From Maritalea sp051251695 (GTDB lineage: Bacteria > Pseudomonadota > Alphaproteobacteria > Rhizobiales > Devosiaceae): a stretch of DNA of 64,000 nucleotides. Positions 1 through 8,315 of this stretch are shown in pieces (positions within the stretch are counted from its first letter, which is position 1; each line of letters starts with the position of its first letter). Position numbers and translations under genes: made by a program. Location: contig NZ_JBPOEU010000019.1 of assembly GCF_051251695.1 (NCBI RefSeq), forward strand, positions 1-64,000. Reading direction: 5' to 3'. Under the pieces are notes generated by a model. It searched no databases. It was not told where the DNA came from and saw only the letters and a list, made by a program, of their open reading frames with translations.

Positions 1-270
1 GAAGAAGCCGCTGCAAAGGCTGCCGCCGAAGAAGCCGCTGCAAAGGCTGCCGCCGAAGAAGCCGCTGCAAAGGCTGCTGCCGAAGAAGCCGCCGCAAAAG
101 CTGCTGCTGAAGAAGCCGCTGCAAAGGCTGCTGCTGAAGAAGCCGCTGCAAAGGCTGCCGCCGAAGAAGTCGCTGCAAAGGCTGCCGCCGAAGAAGTCGC
201 TGCAAAGGCTGCCGCCGAAGAAGTCGCTGCAAAGGCTGCTGCTGAAGAAGCCGCCGCAAAAGCTGCAGAG
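1..270 (+). repeat. 27-bp in-frame tandem repeat, about ten units
   Basis: Units start at 1, 28, 55, 82, 109, 136, 163, 190, 217 and 244. Each encodes E-E-A/V-A-A-K-A-A-A. The three units at 163, 190 and 217 carry GTC (Val) in place of GCC (Ala) at the third codon, which suggests recent duplication of a variant unit. The tenth unit is degenerate at its end and runs into the unique C-terminal segment. The array may extend to the left of the window. Confidence 0.95.
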
Positions 271-432
271 TCTCCACTGTCTGTTGAATCATTGACCACC
301 ATGATTGATGAATCCAATCTAGATGATGTTCAAAAAAGCCTCTTCAAAGCGGCTGTTCAAGCTGCAGGCGACAATCAGGAAGCTCTTAAAGCAATCTGGG
401 ATGATTTCACTGCGCAGTCATCTGGGAACTAG
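1..432 (+). CDS. Ala/Glu/Lys-rich coiled-coil protein, N-terminus outside the window
   Basis: The reading frame is open from base 1 and stops at the TAG at 430-432, giving 143 visible residues. The first 90 or so are nine-residue units of the form EEAAAKAAA, which should form a long charged helix. A C-terminal segment of about 50 residues follows (SLTTMIDESNLDDVQKSLFK to DDFTAQSSGN). The same C-terminal segment ends the next gene (689-1204), including the shared AAGDNQEALKAIWDDFTA, so the two are tandem paralogues. By analogy with the neighbour, the missing N-terminus probably holds a membrane anchor; that is inference. The function is unknown. The repeat makes the length of this protein prone to change. 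Confidence 0.8.
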   Translation, partial: EEAAAKAAAEEAAAKAAAEEAAAKAAAEEAAAKAAAEEAAAKAAAEEAAAKAAAEEVAAKAAAEEVAAKAAAEEVAAKAAAEEAAAKAAESPLSVESLTTMIDESNLDDVQKSLFKAAVQAAGDNQEALKAIWDDFTAQSSGN

Positions 433-444
433 GCCAACAATTTT

Positions 445-470
445 GCTGCCGAGGGTACGCCCTCGGCAGC
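445..470 (+). terminator. Strong hairpin after the first coiled-coil gene, no T-run
   Basis: A perfect 11-bp stem (445-455 with 460-470) closes a 4-base TACG loop, 12 bases after the stop codon. No T-run follows on the plus strand, so it is a terminator-like or mRNA-stabilising hairpin rather than a classical intrinsic terminator. Confidence 0.5.
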
Positions 471-688
471 GTCTCACTAGCATCATCAGTCTCAAATTTT
501 GCTAGATTTTGAACGAATTCAACTGCTCCCGCCTATCGTTCAAATTGTTTGACTAGCCCAGTAAAAACCCATCGAAATTGCAACTATACCTAAGGGCCAA
601 TTGAGGCATCGCCACAATTGCGCCTTTAATTCGCGCAATCGAGTAGCACACGCGCAATTCGCGCTAGGGAACAAATGGGGCTAAACAA

Positions 689-1204
689 ATGAATAAGACA
701 GTTATTGCGATTATCGCAGCCATTATTGTGATTGGTGGTGGTTACTATATTTACGACAGCGGTCAAAAAGCAGAACAAGCTCGTGTCCAAGCTGAAATGG
801 CGCTTCAAGCTGAAAAAGACGCTGCTGAAAAGCTTGCTATGGAAGCCAAAGCCGCTGAGGAAAAAGCAGCTATGGAAGCAAAAGCTGCCGAAGAAAAGGC
901 TGCTGAAGACGCCAAAATGCTAGAAGAAGCCGCTAAAGCCGCAGAAGAAGCTGCAATGGCAGCCGAAGAAGCTGCAAAAGCAGCTGAAGACGCAGCGGCC
1001 GCAGCTAAAGAAGAAGTCAAGAATGTGGTGGAGAGTGTTGAAAACGCCCTTACTGCAGAGTCTATGATCAAATCGGTCGACGAATCTGATCTCGGCGACC
1101 TTGAAAAGAACCTTCTAAAGGCAGCAATTCAAGCCGCGGGTGACAACCAAGAAGCGCTAAAAGCTATTTGGGACGATTTCACTGCAAAATCTGCTGGAAA
1201 TTAA
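689..1204 (+). CDS. Membrane-anchored Ala/Glu/Lys-rich coiled-coil protein
   Basis: The protein has 171 residues. Residues 4-22 are one hydrophobic stretch (VIAIIAAIIVIGGGYYIYD), best read as an N-terminal signal anchor. Residues 26-115 or so are almost only Ala, Glu, Lys and Met, in irregular units such as AAEEKAAMEAKAAEEKAAED, and are predicted to form one long helix that would project from the membrane. The last 50 residues form the domain shared with the gene that ends at 432. Alanine-rich helices of this kind occur in TolA and in envelope spacer proteins, but I see no TolA C-terminal domain. The role is unknown. A GGGG run 10 bases before the ATG could serve as ribosome binding site. A clear intrinsic terminator follows, so the gene is probably transcribed alone or with its upstream paralogue. 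Confidence 0.85.
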   Translation: MNKTVIAIIAAIIVIGGGYYIYDSGQKAEQARVQAEMALQAEKDAAEKLAMEAKAAEEKAAMEAKAAEEKAAEDAKMLEEAAKAAEEAAMAAEEAAKAAEDAAAAAKEEVKNVVESVENALTAESMIKSVDESDLGDLEKNLLKAAIQAAGDNQEALKAIWDDFTAKSAGN

Positions 1205-1211
1205 ATTATGT

Positions 1212-1246
1212 AAAACTGCCGAAGCAAAAACTTCGGCAGTTTTTTT
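1212..1246 (+). terminator. Intrinsic terminator after the second coiled-coil gene
   Basis: A 13-bp stem (1212-1224 with 1231-1243) closes a 6-base A-rich loop and runs into seven T residues (1240-1246). It lies between two convergent genes and, because both flanks are A/T-rich, could also serve the minus-strand chemoreceptor gene ending at 1254. Confidence 0.85.
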
Positions 1247-1253
1247 ACTCTAC

Positions 1254-2966
1254 TTAGGCGGCAAGGCTGTTGTTTGATCTCAGCGTTTGGCCAGCTGGAC
1301 TAAGCTTAAATTCATCAACAACATTGTCCAACTCAACCGTTTGCGTTTCGCATTGCTCGATAGCAGCATTTGTTTCTTCGACTAAGGCAGCGTTTTGCTG
1401 CGCCATTTCGTCAATCTGACGAACCGCCTGCCCTACTTCCAAAATCGTATCCGCCTGCTGGCTCATGGCCACTGAAATCTCTTCAACCAATGAGCTGCTC
1501 TGAGAAATCCGCTCAACCATACTGCCAACTTGTGAACTGGCGTCTGCCACCAATTCAGTTCCATTGACAACTTCTTCAGTCGACTTTTCAATAAGTGCTT
1601 TGATTTCGCTTGAAGACTCTGCGGCAGATTGAGCAAGACGACGAACCTCCACGGCAACCACGGCAAACCCTTTTCCAGCTTCGCCAGCACGGGCCGCCTC
1701 AACCGAAGCATTCAGCGCCAACAAATTGGTTTGGAATGCGATATTATCGATTAACCCGATAATGTTGGAAATCTCTGTTGCTGACGTCGCAATACCTTCC
1801 ATGGCATTGTTAGCGCGATCCATCACTTCACCAACTGAAGTTGCATCAGCGGCGACCTGCCTGGTGGTTTCAGATGCTTCTGACGCACGTTGTCGCGTTT
1901 CAGTAACCGCTGTCGACATTTCCTCTATTGCAGCAGATGTTTCTTCGACAGCAGCAGCCTCTTTCGCTGTACGGTCGCTCAAATCGTTTGCACCCGCGAG
2001 AATTTCGCCGGTTGCGCCGCGCAAAGCACGAGATGTCTGCTGCAACTTGGTCACAATCGTACTAAACTGCTCAATTGTTTGATTGAGCGCTTGGCGGATT
2101 TCGTCCAGTTCACCGTCTAGTTTTTCTTCGATCTTGTGGGATAGGTCGCCCTGCGCCATATACTCTAATGTCTCACCAATTAGAGAAATTGCGCGGCGGC
2201 GAGCCGTAATATCGGTCGCGTATTTAACAATCTTTACCGGTCGCCCAGAATCATCAAAAATCGGGTTGTAAGAGGCCTGAATCCAAACTGACTGCCCCCG
2301 CTTGCCAAATCGCTCATATTGCCCAGCATCATACTCACCACGCCCGAGCTTAGCCCAGAAGTGTTTGTAGTCGTCAGAATTTACAATTGATGGATCGACA
2401 AAGATTCTGTGGTGACGACCTACTATGTCCTTCAGTGAGTACCCCAGCGTATCCAAAAAGTTCTGATTGGCGTCCAAAATGGTTCCGTCTAAATCAAACT
2501 CAATGACGGCCTGCGATCGACCAATCGCCTCAATTTGTCCACGCGCATCGGCAGTTTTTTGTTTTTGTTCAGTAATATCTGAAGCAAATTTGACGACCTT
2601 AACGGGCTTCCCATCAGCATCCAAAACAGGGTTATATGTTGCTTGTATCCAGACTTCTTTGCCACCTTTAGCAATCCGCATGAACTCATCCGAGAAAAAC
2701 TCCCCAGCCGACAAGCGCTTCCAGAAATCGGCATACTCGACGCCTTTGGCATATTCAGGATCGATAAACAGACTGTGATGTTGCCCGACAATTTCATCGA
2801 GTTCATAACCAAGAACTGACAAAAAGTTTTCGTTTGCCGTTATGATTGTGCCTGACAAATCAAACTCAATTACCGCCTGAGATCTTGAAATTCCCGCTAC
2901 GATCATTTCTGCGTCTGAAGCAGCACCCGAATTTCCAAAGTTTTGTTTTAGCCAATTTCCAATCAC
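1254..2966 (-). CDS. Soluble methyl-accepting chemotaxis protein with two PAS domains
   Basis: The protein has about 570 residues. The GTG at 2966 is chosen because AAGGGA lies 8 bases before it; an in-frame TTG at 2999 is the longer alternative. Two near-duplicate PAS domains occupy roughly residues 28-135 and 150-255. Each begins SQAVIEFDL and ends with a K-x-A-T/S-DIT motif. A short HAMP-like linker follows, then a full MCP signalling domain with the hairpin-tip sequence DNIAFQTNLLALNASVEAAR. No membrane segment is visible, so it should be cytoplasmic and sense an internal signal such as redox state or a bound cofactor. The layout matches BdlA-type and Aer-2-like soluble receptors of other bacteria. 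No CheR-tethering pentapeptide is seen at the C-terminus. No che genes are nearby. Confidence 0.93.
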   Translation of the reverse strand: MIGNWLKQNFGNSGAASDAEMIVAGISRSQAVIEFDLSGTIITANENFLSVLGYELDEIVGQHHSLFIDPEYAKGVEYADFWKRLSAGEFFSDEFMRIAKGGKEVWIQATYNPVLDADGKPVKVVKFASDITEQKQKTADARGQIEAIGRSQAVIEFDLDGTILDANQNFLDTLGYSLKDIVGRHHRIFVDPSIVNSDDYKHFWAKLGRGEYDAGQYERFGKRGQSVWIQASYNPIFDDSGRPVKIVKYATDITARRRAISLIGETLEYMAQGDLSHKIEEKLDGELDEIRQALNQTIEQFSTIVTKLQQTSRALRGATGEILAGANDLSDRTAKEAAAVEETSAAIEEMSTAVTETRQRASEASETTRQVAADATSVGEVMDRANNAMEGIATSATEISNIIGLIDNIAFQTNLLALNASVEAARAGEAGKGFAVVAVEVRRLAQSAAESSSEIKALIEKSTEEVVNGTELVADASSQVGSMVERISQSSSLVEEISVAMSQQADTILEVGQAVRQIDEMAQQNAALVEETNAAIEQCETQTVELDNVVDEFKLSPAGQTLRSNNSLAA

Positions 2967-3235
2967 TACGATCGTCCCTTTCGAAGCCAAGCCCCGCAAA
3001 ATATCATCAGTTTTGAATGTATAAAAACAAGGTAAAGAAACAGTAACTATCCGATTGGCGCGCTAATAAAATTGATCATTACTGGGCTGGATTCGGCCAA
3101 AATCAATAAGGTGAAATGAAAAACAGGAAAGGAGAGTAAAAGCCGAGGGTGACATAAAAATGTCACATACCATTAGGCTGGTAAGACTGATGAACTTCAG
3201 AAATCGACTTGATAAGTTTGAAGCAAGTTGTTTGA

Positions 3236-3322
3236 TGGTGCGGCCGAGAAGACTCGAACTTCCACGGGTGTTACCCCACAGCGACCTCAACGCTGCGCGT
3301 CTACCAATTCCGCCACGGCCGC
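3236..3322 (-). tRNA. tRNA-Leu(GAG)
   Basis: Read on the minus strand, the 87-base gene begins GCGGCCGTGGCG, has the long variable arm of a class II tRNA, an anticodon stem CAGCG/CGCTG with loop TTGAGGT (anticodon GAG, reading CUC and CUU), a T arm containing GTTCGAGTC, and an encoded CCA end at 3236-3238. The acceptor stem pairs GCGGCCG with CGGCCGC. Confidence 0.95.
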
Positions 3323-3426
3323 ATCTATCAATTGCTCACTCAAACACAGCAAGCGCGACACCCATTAGCAAATGAGATTATGGGTTACAAGCGAATTGAT
3401 TGTTTTTTTGAAAGTTTTGCGACGCC

Positions 3427-3660
3427 TTAGCTTTTGCGTACAATTTTTTCGGTAATACCCACAGACAATTGTCCATCGTCAATCTTGATTTCACCAATGG
3501 CAACAAGGATATTGTTCGCGTAAATCTTGAGCGGGTCATTCTCTGTTGCATCAAGTTCAATCACCGCGCCGCGACCTAAACGCAGCAGATGGTGGATAGG
3601 CATGTCGGTGGCGCCCAACTCAACAGTGATATCGACTTCGATAGAATTCAGTCTGTCCAT
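3427..3660 (-). CDS. FliN/SpoA-domain protein (flagellar motor switch FliN-like)
   Basis: The 77-residue form starts at the ATG at 3660 with MDRLNSIEVDITVELGATDM and is essentially one SpoA domain: a V-x-V-x-LG motif, the RLGRGAVIEL turn, then VAIGEI and ITEKI strands. The domain is known from FliN, which builds the flagellar C-ring, and from type III secretion homologues. FliN proteins often carry an N-terminal tail, which is missing here; an in-frame TTG start at 3747 would add 29 residues that do not resemble one. No other flagellar gene is in the window, so this is an isolated copy next to tRNA-Leu. It may serve the motor from a distance or be a paralogue. Confidence 0.8.
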   Translation of the reverse strand: MDRLNSIEVDITVELGATDMPIHHLLRLGRGAVIELDATENDPLKIYANNILVAIGEIKIDDGQLSVGITEKIVRKS

Positions 3661-3832
3661 ACTTACTGCTAACACCAAATCTTGATACAAAGGCAATTGA
3701 AGATAATTGAAATCTCGGCGAAAAAGCCATAAGTGAAACTTCAACAAGATGACTATGCTGAATTTATGGTTAGCGAACCATTAACAACATGAAATCATCT
3801 GTGTCATTTTGAAAGCTTAGAGCACCACCATC

Positions 3833-4528
3833 ATGTCCCACGCAACTCTTTTTCGCGATGACGATAAGCCCGTTGGCTGGCATATTGACGACCAGCCCGT
3901 GCCCTACCCGTTCGCGCTGGCACAGATGAAAACCCATGTGGAAAAACTTGTCGCTCACGAAACCGGGGAAAAAGCATGGCTGCTGGAACATCCAGCGCTT
4001 TATACCGCAGGCACCTCGGCCAAAAAAGACGATTTAACTGACCCAGATCTTTTGCCGGTTTTTGATGCGGGTCGTGGTGGTCAGTATACTTACCATGGCC
4101 CCGGACAACGCGTCGTTTATTTCATGTTAGACCTGCGAGAACGTGGGCGGGATGTACGCGCATTTGTGCGCACCATGGAATCACTGGTGATTGATACATT
4201 AGCCCAGTTTAACATTGCTGGTGAGCAGGTTGATGGCCGAGTTGGCGTGTGGGTAAAGCGCCCAGACAAAGGGTTTGGCAGACAGGACAAAATTGCAGCT
4301 ATCGGTGTGCGCGTTTCCCGGTGGGTCAGTTTTCACGGCATTTCCATCAACCTAAACCCAAATTTAGATGATTATCGCGGCATTGTGCCCTGCGGCATAT
4401 CCGACCAAGGCGTGACGAGTTTTGAAGATTTGGGCCAACTCATTTCAATGCCCGAACTTGATAGTGCGTTAAAACTAAGTTTTCAAAGGCACTTCGGGCC
4501 GGTTGAAACCGGCAGTGCAAATGAATAG
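3833..4528 (+). CDS. lipB: Octanoyl-[acyl-carrier-protein]:protein N-octanoyltransferase
   Basis: The protein (231 residues) moves octanoate from acyl carrier protein to the lysine of lipoyl domains, the first step of lipoate synthesis for pyruvate and 2-oxoglutarate dehydrogenases and the glycine cleavage system. Family signatures are RGGQYTYHGPGQ near residue 83, the lysine of KIAAIGVRVSRW with the following FHG, and the catalytic cysteine in PCGISDQGVTS near residue 183. Length and motif order are normal for LipB. The ATG at 3833 is the first codon of a well-conserved N-terminus. It is a single gene between a divergent fliN-like gene and a DUF4282 gene; lipA is not in the window. Confidence 0.95.
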   Translation: MSHATLFRDDDKPVGWHIDDQPVPYPFALAQMKTHVEKLVAHETGEKAWLLEHPALYTAGTSAKKDDLTDPDLLPVFDAGRGGQYTYHGPGQRVVYFMLDLRERGRDVRAFVRTMESLVIDTLAQFNIAGEQVDGRVGVWVKRPDKGFGRQDKIAAIGVRVSRWVSFHGISINLNPNLDDYRGIVPCGISDQGVTSFEDLGQLISMPELDSALKLSFQRHFGPVETGSANE

Positions 4529-4597
4529 ATAAATCTCTGAAAATCTGATAAAACCAACAAGCAACAGCACTTTAACCACTGGAAATTGATTAAACCA

Positions 4598-5089
4598 ATG
4601 ACACTTGATGATTTAAAAAAACTTGCCACCAGCGGCACCATATTCAATCTAGATCGTATGATTGCGCCAAAAATCATTAAACTGCTCTACCTTTTGGGAT
4701 TGGGCGGCATTGGACTATGGGCAATCCGTCATCTGTTTGGCTCATTCGCACAATCATTTGGCGCCGGCATTTGGGGCATATTGGAAATAGGCATCGTTGG
4801 TCTGGGTAGTTTCGTATTGCTACGCGTGATCTGCGAAACACTTCTTGTGTTTTTCAAGAAAAACGAAACACACATTACCCTGGCGCCAACCACGCGCCCA
4901 GCCATGAGCATTTTTGATGATGTAAAAGATGCGTTGGAAGAATTAGCGGACGAAGAAGTCGAGTTCAAAGAACAAAAAGTTATCGAACCTGTACCTGCAA
5001 AAGCGCCGGTAAGAAAAACTGTGGTCAAAAAACCAGCTGCAAAGCGCGCACCTGCACGTAAACGAACACCAAAGCCAAAAGCTGACTAA
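4598..5089 (+). CDS. DUF4282-like membrane protein with basic C-terminal tail
   Basis: From the ATG at 4598 the protein has 163 residues. A TTG four codons earlier is possible, but a GGAA at 4581 is too close to it. Residues about 24-48 and 54-86 are two membrane segments separated by a short loop, as in DUF4282 proteins. An acidic stretch follows (DDVKDALEELADEEVEF), then a tail rich in Lys, Arg, Ala and Pro ending KRAPARKRTPKPKAD, which resembles histone H1-like or nucleic-acid-binding tails. The function of the family is unknown. It follows lipB by 69 bases and may share its transcript. A hairpin follows at 5105-5133. Confidence 0.7.
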   Translation: MTLDDLKKLATSGTIFNLDRMIAPKIIKLLYLLGLGGIGLWAIRHLFGSFAQSFGAGIWGILEIGIVGLGSFVLLRVICETLLVFFKKNETHITLAPTTRPAMSIFDDVKDALEELADEEVEFKEQKVIEPVPAKAPVRKTVVKKPAAKRAPARKRTPKPKAD

Positions 5090-5104
5090 TCTAAACAACG
5101 TCAT

Positions 5105-5133
5105 TGGGTTGATGCGCTAAATGCATCAACCCA
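5105..5133 (+). terminator. Hairpin after the DUF4282-like gene
   Basis: A perfect 11-bp stem (5105-5115 with 5123-5133) closes a 7-base loop 15 bases after the stop codon. What follows is A-rich rather than T-rich on the plus strand, so termination efficiency is uncertain. Confidence 0.45.
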
Positions 5134-5234
5134 TTACAAAAAATTCGCGCCTTCCTCTATCATTCCCCCTGTTGACCCAATGAGAAATCCGCTATGTTAG
5201 TCATATTGGATACAATCTCACGTTTGGGAAACAT

Positions 5235-8200
5235 ATGTCTGCGTTCGATTCTCCGCCTCCAGCCTTCACTCCATCACAAATTGACCAGATCCTTGATGAA
5301 CATTTCGGGATCAACGGCGACCAAACCGCTTTAGAAAGCGAACGCGATCAGAATGTCCTGATCGATACAGGCGTTGAAAAATTTGTTTTAAAAATTTCCA
5401 ACATTGTTGAAGATTTAGATTTCCTTGATCTGCAATCCAGGGCCATGGCCCACCTCGCGACTTCTGGCTACGCGCTGGCACCTGCCCAAATCGAAAACAA
5501 AGCTGGCGACAACATTTTCACAGTCCAGCATGGTGATGCTTCACACGCGGTACGGCTGATTTCCTTCATTTCTGGGCCGCTCCTGAGTGCTGCTAAACCC
5601 AATATAAAAACGCTTGAGAATTTGGGCCGCGCGATTGGACATCTATCAGCTTCCCTGCAGGGCTTTTCGCACCCCGCTGCCCATCGCCCAAATTTTGAGT
5701 GGAATTTGGACAATGTATACTCGCTTCGTCCATTGAGTTCAGCCATCGCCGATCAAGGTGATCGCGAACGGGTGACAGCACTGTTCCAGCGCTACGAAGA
5801 TATAGTGCAGCCCAAACTGAAGAACTTACGCAACGCAGTGCTTTATCAAGATGCGAACGACAACAACATCATCGTTGACGCCCAAGACAATACACAGATC
5901 AAAGGCGTTTTCGATTTTGGCGATATGTGTTTTGGCCGTCAAATCAACGAATTGGCTGTTTGCATGGCCTATGCACTTTTGGGGCAAGAAGACGTTTATG
6001 CCGCCAGCCACGCTTTGGTGAAAGGCTATACGAACGCATTTGCGTTGACCGAAGACGAATTAGACGTGCTATTCGATCTATTGCGCATGCGCCTAGTTTC
6101 CAGCGTTTGCATGTCGTCTGAACAAGCGAAAAAATACCCAGATAATCAATATCTATTGGTTTCCCAAAAACCAGCATTTGATCTGCTCGAGCGGTTGGAA
6201 AGCGTTGATGTCGGGTTCATGACTGCGCTGTTTCGAGATGCTGCTGGTTTTGAGGCCATCGAAAATGGCCAACATGTTGTGAATCACCTCACGAACTTGC
6301 GCCAAGTTCTTGCGCCGATGTTCATGCCCGACTTCAAATATCAAAGCCGTTTCGTTATCCCAGCCGATGGCAGTGACCAGTCTGTTCCTGATTTATCGGC
6401 GGCTGAATTTGACACTTGGTTTAACGCCAAACGGCAAGAAACCGGCGCTCGATATGGCATTGGACGCTATGGCGAAGACCGCACGGTCTATCAAAGCGCA
6501 GCCTTTGCATCACCCGCATCCCCAGAGCGCCGCACGGTGCACATGGGGCTGGATGTTTTTGTAGATGCAGACGAGCCTCTCTATTCACCCATCGCTGGAA
6601 CCGTGTTCACGGTTTTTGATAATGCCTTTCATTTGGACTACGGCCCCACACTAATTCTGCGCCATGAAACCGATGAGGGCGTTCCGTTCTTCTCGCTTTA
6701 TGGCCACCTTTCACCCTCAATATTTGAACTGCACAAAGCGGGCGATCAAATTGAGCCCGGCCAATTGATCGGCCATATCGGCGACTGGGACGTAAATGGC
6801 GGCTGGTCGCCTCACCTGCACTTCCAAATCATGACGGATATGTTCGGGCACAAAGAGAATTTTTACGGTGTTGGCCACAAAAGCCTGTGGCATGTCTGGA
6901 GCCAAATCTGCATTGATCCTGATTTGATGTTGGGCCAAGCCCCGGAAACATACCAAATTGATAATAATGACCCAGAAGTCTTGATGGAACGCAGAGCGAA
7001 ACTCTTAGGTCCGTCACTCAGCGTTTCATACAATAAAAAGCTCAAAATTGTCCGGGGCGAAGGCGTCCACCTATTCGATCATCAAGGTCGCGCCTACTTA
7101 GATTGCGTCAACAACATCACCCATATCGGACACTGCCATCCGCACCTTGTTCAAGCCATTTCACGCCAAGCCGGAATTCTGAACACCAACACACGCTATT
7201 TGAACGACCTGGTGCTTGATTACGCCGAGCGCATCACATCCAAACTGCCCGACAGCTTAAGTGTCGCTTACTTCGTGAATTCTGGCACCGAAGCCAATGA
7301 ATTAGCGTTACGCATCGCACGGCACGCAAACGGACAGAAAAACACCGTCGTGCTCGACTGGGCCTACCACGGCAATTCACAAGGCGCTGTCGATATAAGC
7401 CCCTACAAGTTTAAACGCGGTGGCGGTTTCCCTCAGCCCGACTTTGTTGAGATCGCAGATTTTCCAGATCCCTATCGTGGGCCGCATAAAGGCTATTCTG
7501 AAAATGCGAGTAAGGCCTATGCGCGCTCTGTCGCACAATGCGTTGCAAACATCAAACAGAAAACCGGCAACGGCGCTGCAACGTTCATCGCAGAATCAAT
7601 CTCGGGCGTCGGTGGGCAAATCGCCTTCCCTGATGGCTACCTCAAAGCCGCTTACGCAGCCATAAGGGCACAAGGCGGCGTTTGCATTGCCGATGAAGTC
7701 CAGTGCGGCTTTGGGCGCGTGGGAGAGCACTTCTGGGGCTTTGAACTGCAAGACGTGGTGCCAGACATTGTTGTAATGGGCAAACCGATCGGCAATGGGC
7801 ATCCCCTCGCCGCCGTTGTCACCACCAAAGAACTGGCGCAGAGCTTTGCCAACGGCATGGAATACTTCAACTCATTCGGCGGCAGTCCGGTGTCGATGGC
7901 TGTTGGATTAGCCGTAATGGACGTGATTGAAGGTGAGGGCTTGCAGGACCACGCCAACACGCTTGGCAACTATATCCTGAAGCGTTGGGACACGCTTAAG
8001 GACAAATACGAGTTTGTCGGTGACGTACGTGGCCACGGCCTGTTTTTGGGCATCGAGCTGGTGAAGGACCGCAACACATTGGAACCAGCAACTGAGCTTG
8101 CAGGCAAAATTGTCAATGAAATGCGCAACCGCGCCATTTTGCTTTCAACGGATGGGCCGTTGGATAATGTGCTAAAATTCAAGCCACCAATGGTATTTTC

Positions 8201-8261
8201 ACAAGAAAACGCTGACTTCCTATGCGACACATTGGACAAGGTATTCGCCGACTTTGCTTGA
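5235..8261 (+). CDS. Three-part fusion: APH-type kinase, M23 peptidase-like domain, class III aminotransferase
   Basis: The 1008-residue protein has three regions. Residues about 30-300 form an aminoglycoside-phosphotransferase-fold kinase, with a Brenner-like loop YQDANDNN (Asp206, Asn211) and the metal motif DFGD (227-230). Residues about 415-570 resemble an M23 (LytM) zinc peptidase with HMGLD (His436, Asp440) and HLH (527-529), so the zinc ligands look intact. Residues about 590-1008 are a PLP class III aminotransferase: SGTEANELALR, the Asp of IADEVQCGFGR and the PLP lysine in MGKPIGNG (Lys850). Known relatives of the two outer parts are hydroxylysine kinase and the phospholyases acting on phosphohydroxylysine or phosphoethanolamine. 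A kinase followed by a phospholyase acting on its product is therefore a sensible inference; the true substrate is unknown. No signal peptide is seen, which is odd for a LytM domain. SD GGGAAA precedes the ATG. Confidence 0.88.
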   Translation: MSAFDSPPPAFTPSQIDQILDEHFGINGDQTALESERDQNVLIDTGVEKFVLKISNIVEDLDFLDLQSRAMAHLATSGYALAPAQIENKAGDNIFTVQHGDASHAVRLISFISGPLLSAAKPNIKTLENLGRAIGHLSASLQGFSHPAAHRPNFEWNLDNVYSLRPLSSAIADQGDRERVTALFQRYEDIVQPKLKNLRNAVLYQDANDNNIIVDAQDNTQIKGVFDFGDMCFGRQINELAVCMAYALLGQEDVYAASHALVKGYTNAFALTEDELDVLFDLLRMRLVSSVCMSSEQAKKYPDNQYLLVSQKPAFDLLERLESVDVGFMTALFRDAAGFEAIENGQHVVNHLTNLRQVLAPMFMPDFKYQSRFVIPADGSDQSVPDLSAAEFDTWFNAKRQETGARYGIGRYGEDRTVYQSAAFASPASPERRTVHMGLDVFVDADEPLYSPIAGTVFTVFDNAFHLDYGPTLILRHETDEGVPFFSLYGHLSPSIFELHKAGDQIEPGQLIGHIGDWDVNGGWSPHLHFQIMTDMFGHKENFYGVGHKSLWHVWSQICIDPDLMLGQAPETYQIDNNDPEVLMERRAKLLGPSLSVSYNKKLKIVRGEGVHLFDHQGRAYLDCVNNITHIGHCHPHLVQAISRQAGILNTNTRYLNDLVLDYAERITSKLPDSLSVAYFVNSGTEANELALRIARHANGQKNTVVLDWAYHGNSQGAVDISPYKFKRGGGFPQPDFVEIADFPDPYRGPHKGYSENASKAYARSVAQCVANIKQKTGNGAATFIAESISGVGGQIAFPDGYLKAAYAAIRAQGGVCIADEVQCGFGRVGEHFWGFELQDVVPDIVVMGKPIGNGHPLAAVVTTKELAQSFANGMEYFNSFGGSPVSMAVGLAVMDVIEGEGLQDHANTLGNYILKRWDTLKDKYEFVGDVRGHGLFLGIELVKDRNTLEPATELAGKIVNEMRNRAILLSTDGPLDNVLKFKPPMVFSQENADFLCDTLDKVFADFA

Positions 8262-8315
8262 CGTGAGGTATGAAAGCGTTAGAAAGCGCTTTGATCCTTC
8301 AAAAAGGCAATTTTG

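Noticed and set aside
1..270. CRISPR array, because of regular short repeats
   Set aside because: The 27-bp units are contiguous with no spacers and encode an in-frame protein repeat.
603..664. Repeated GCGCAATT/AATTGCGC words before the second coiled-coil gene
   Set aside because: They are imperfect, irregularly spaced and do not form a clear operator or promoter.
805..1071. Open frame on the minus strand rich in Ala and Ser
   Set aside because: It is the antisense of the coiled-coil repeat; such low-complexity DNA opens the opposite strand by chance.
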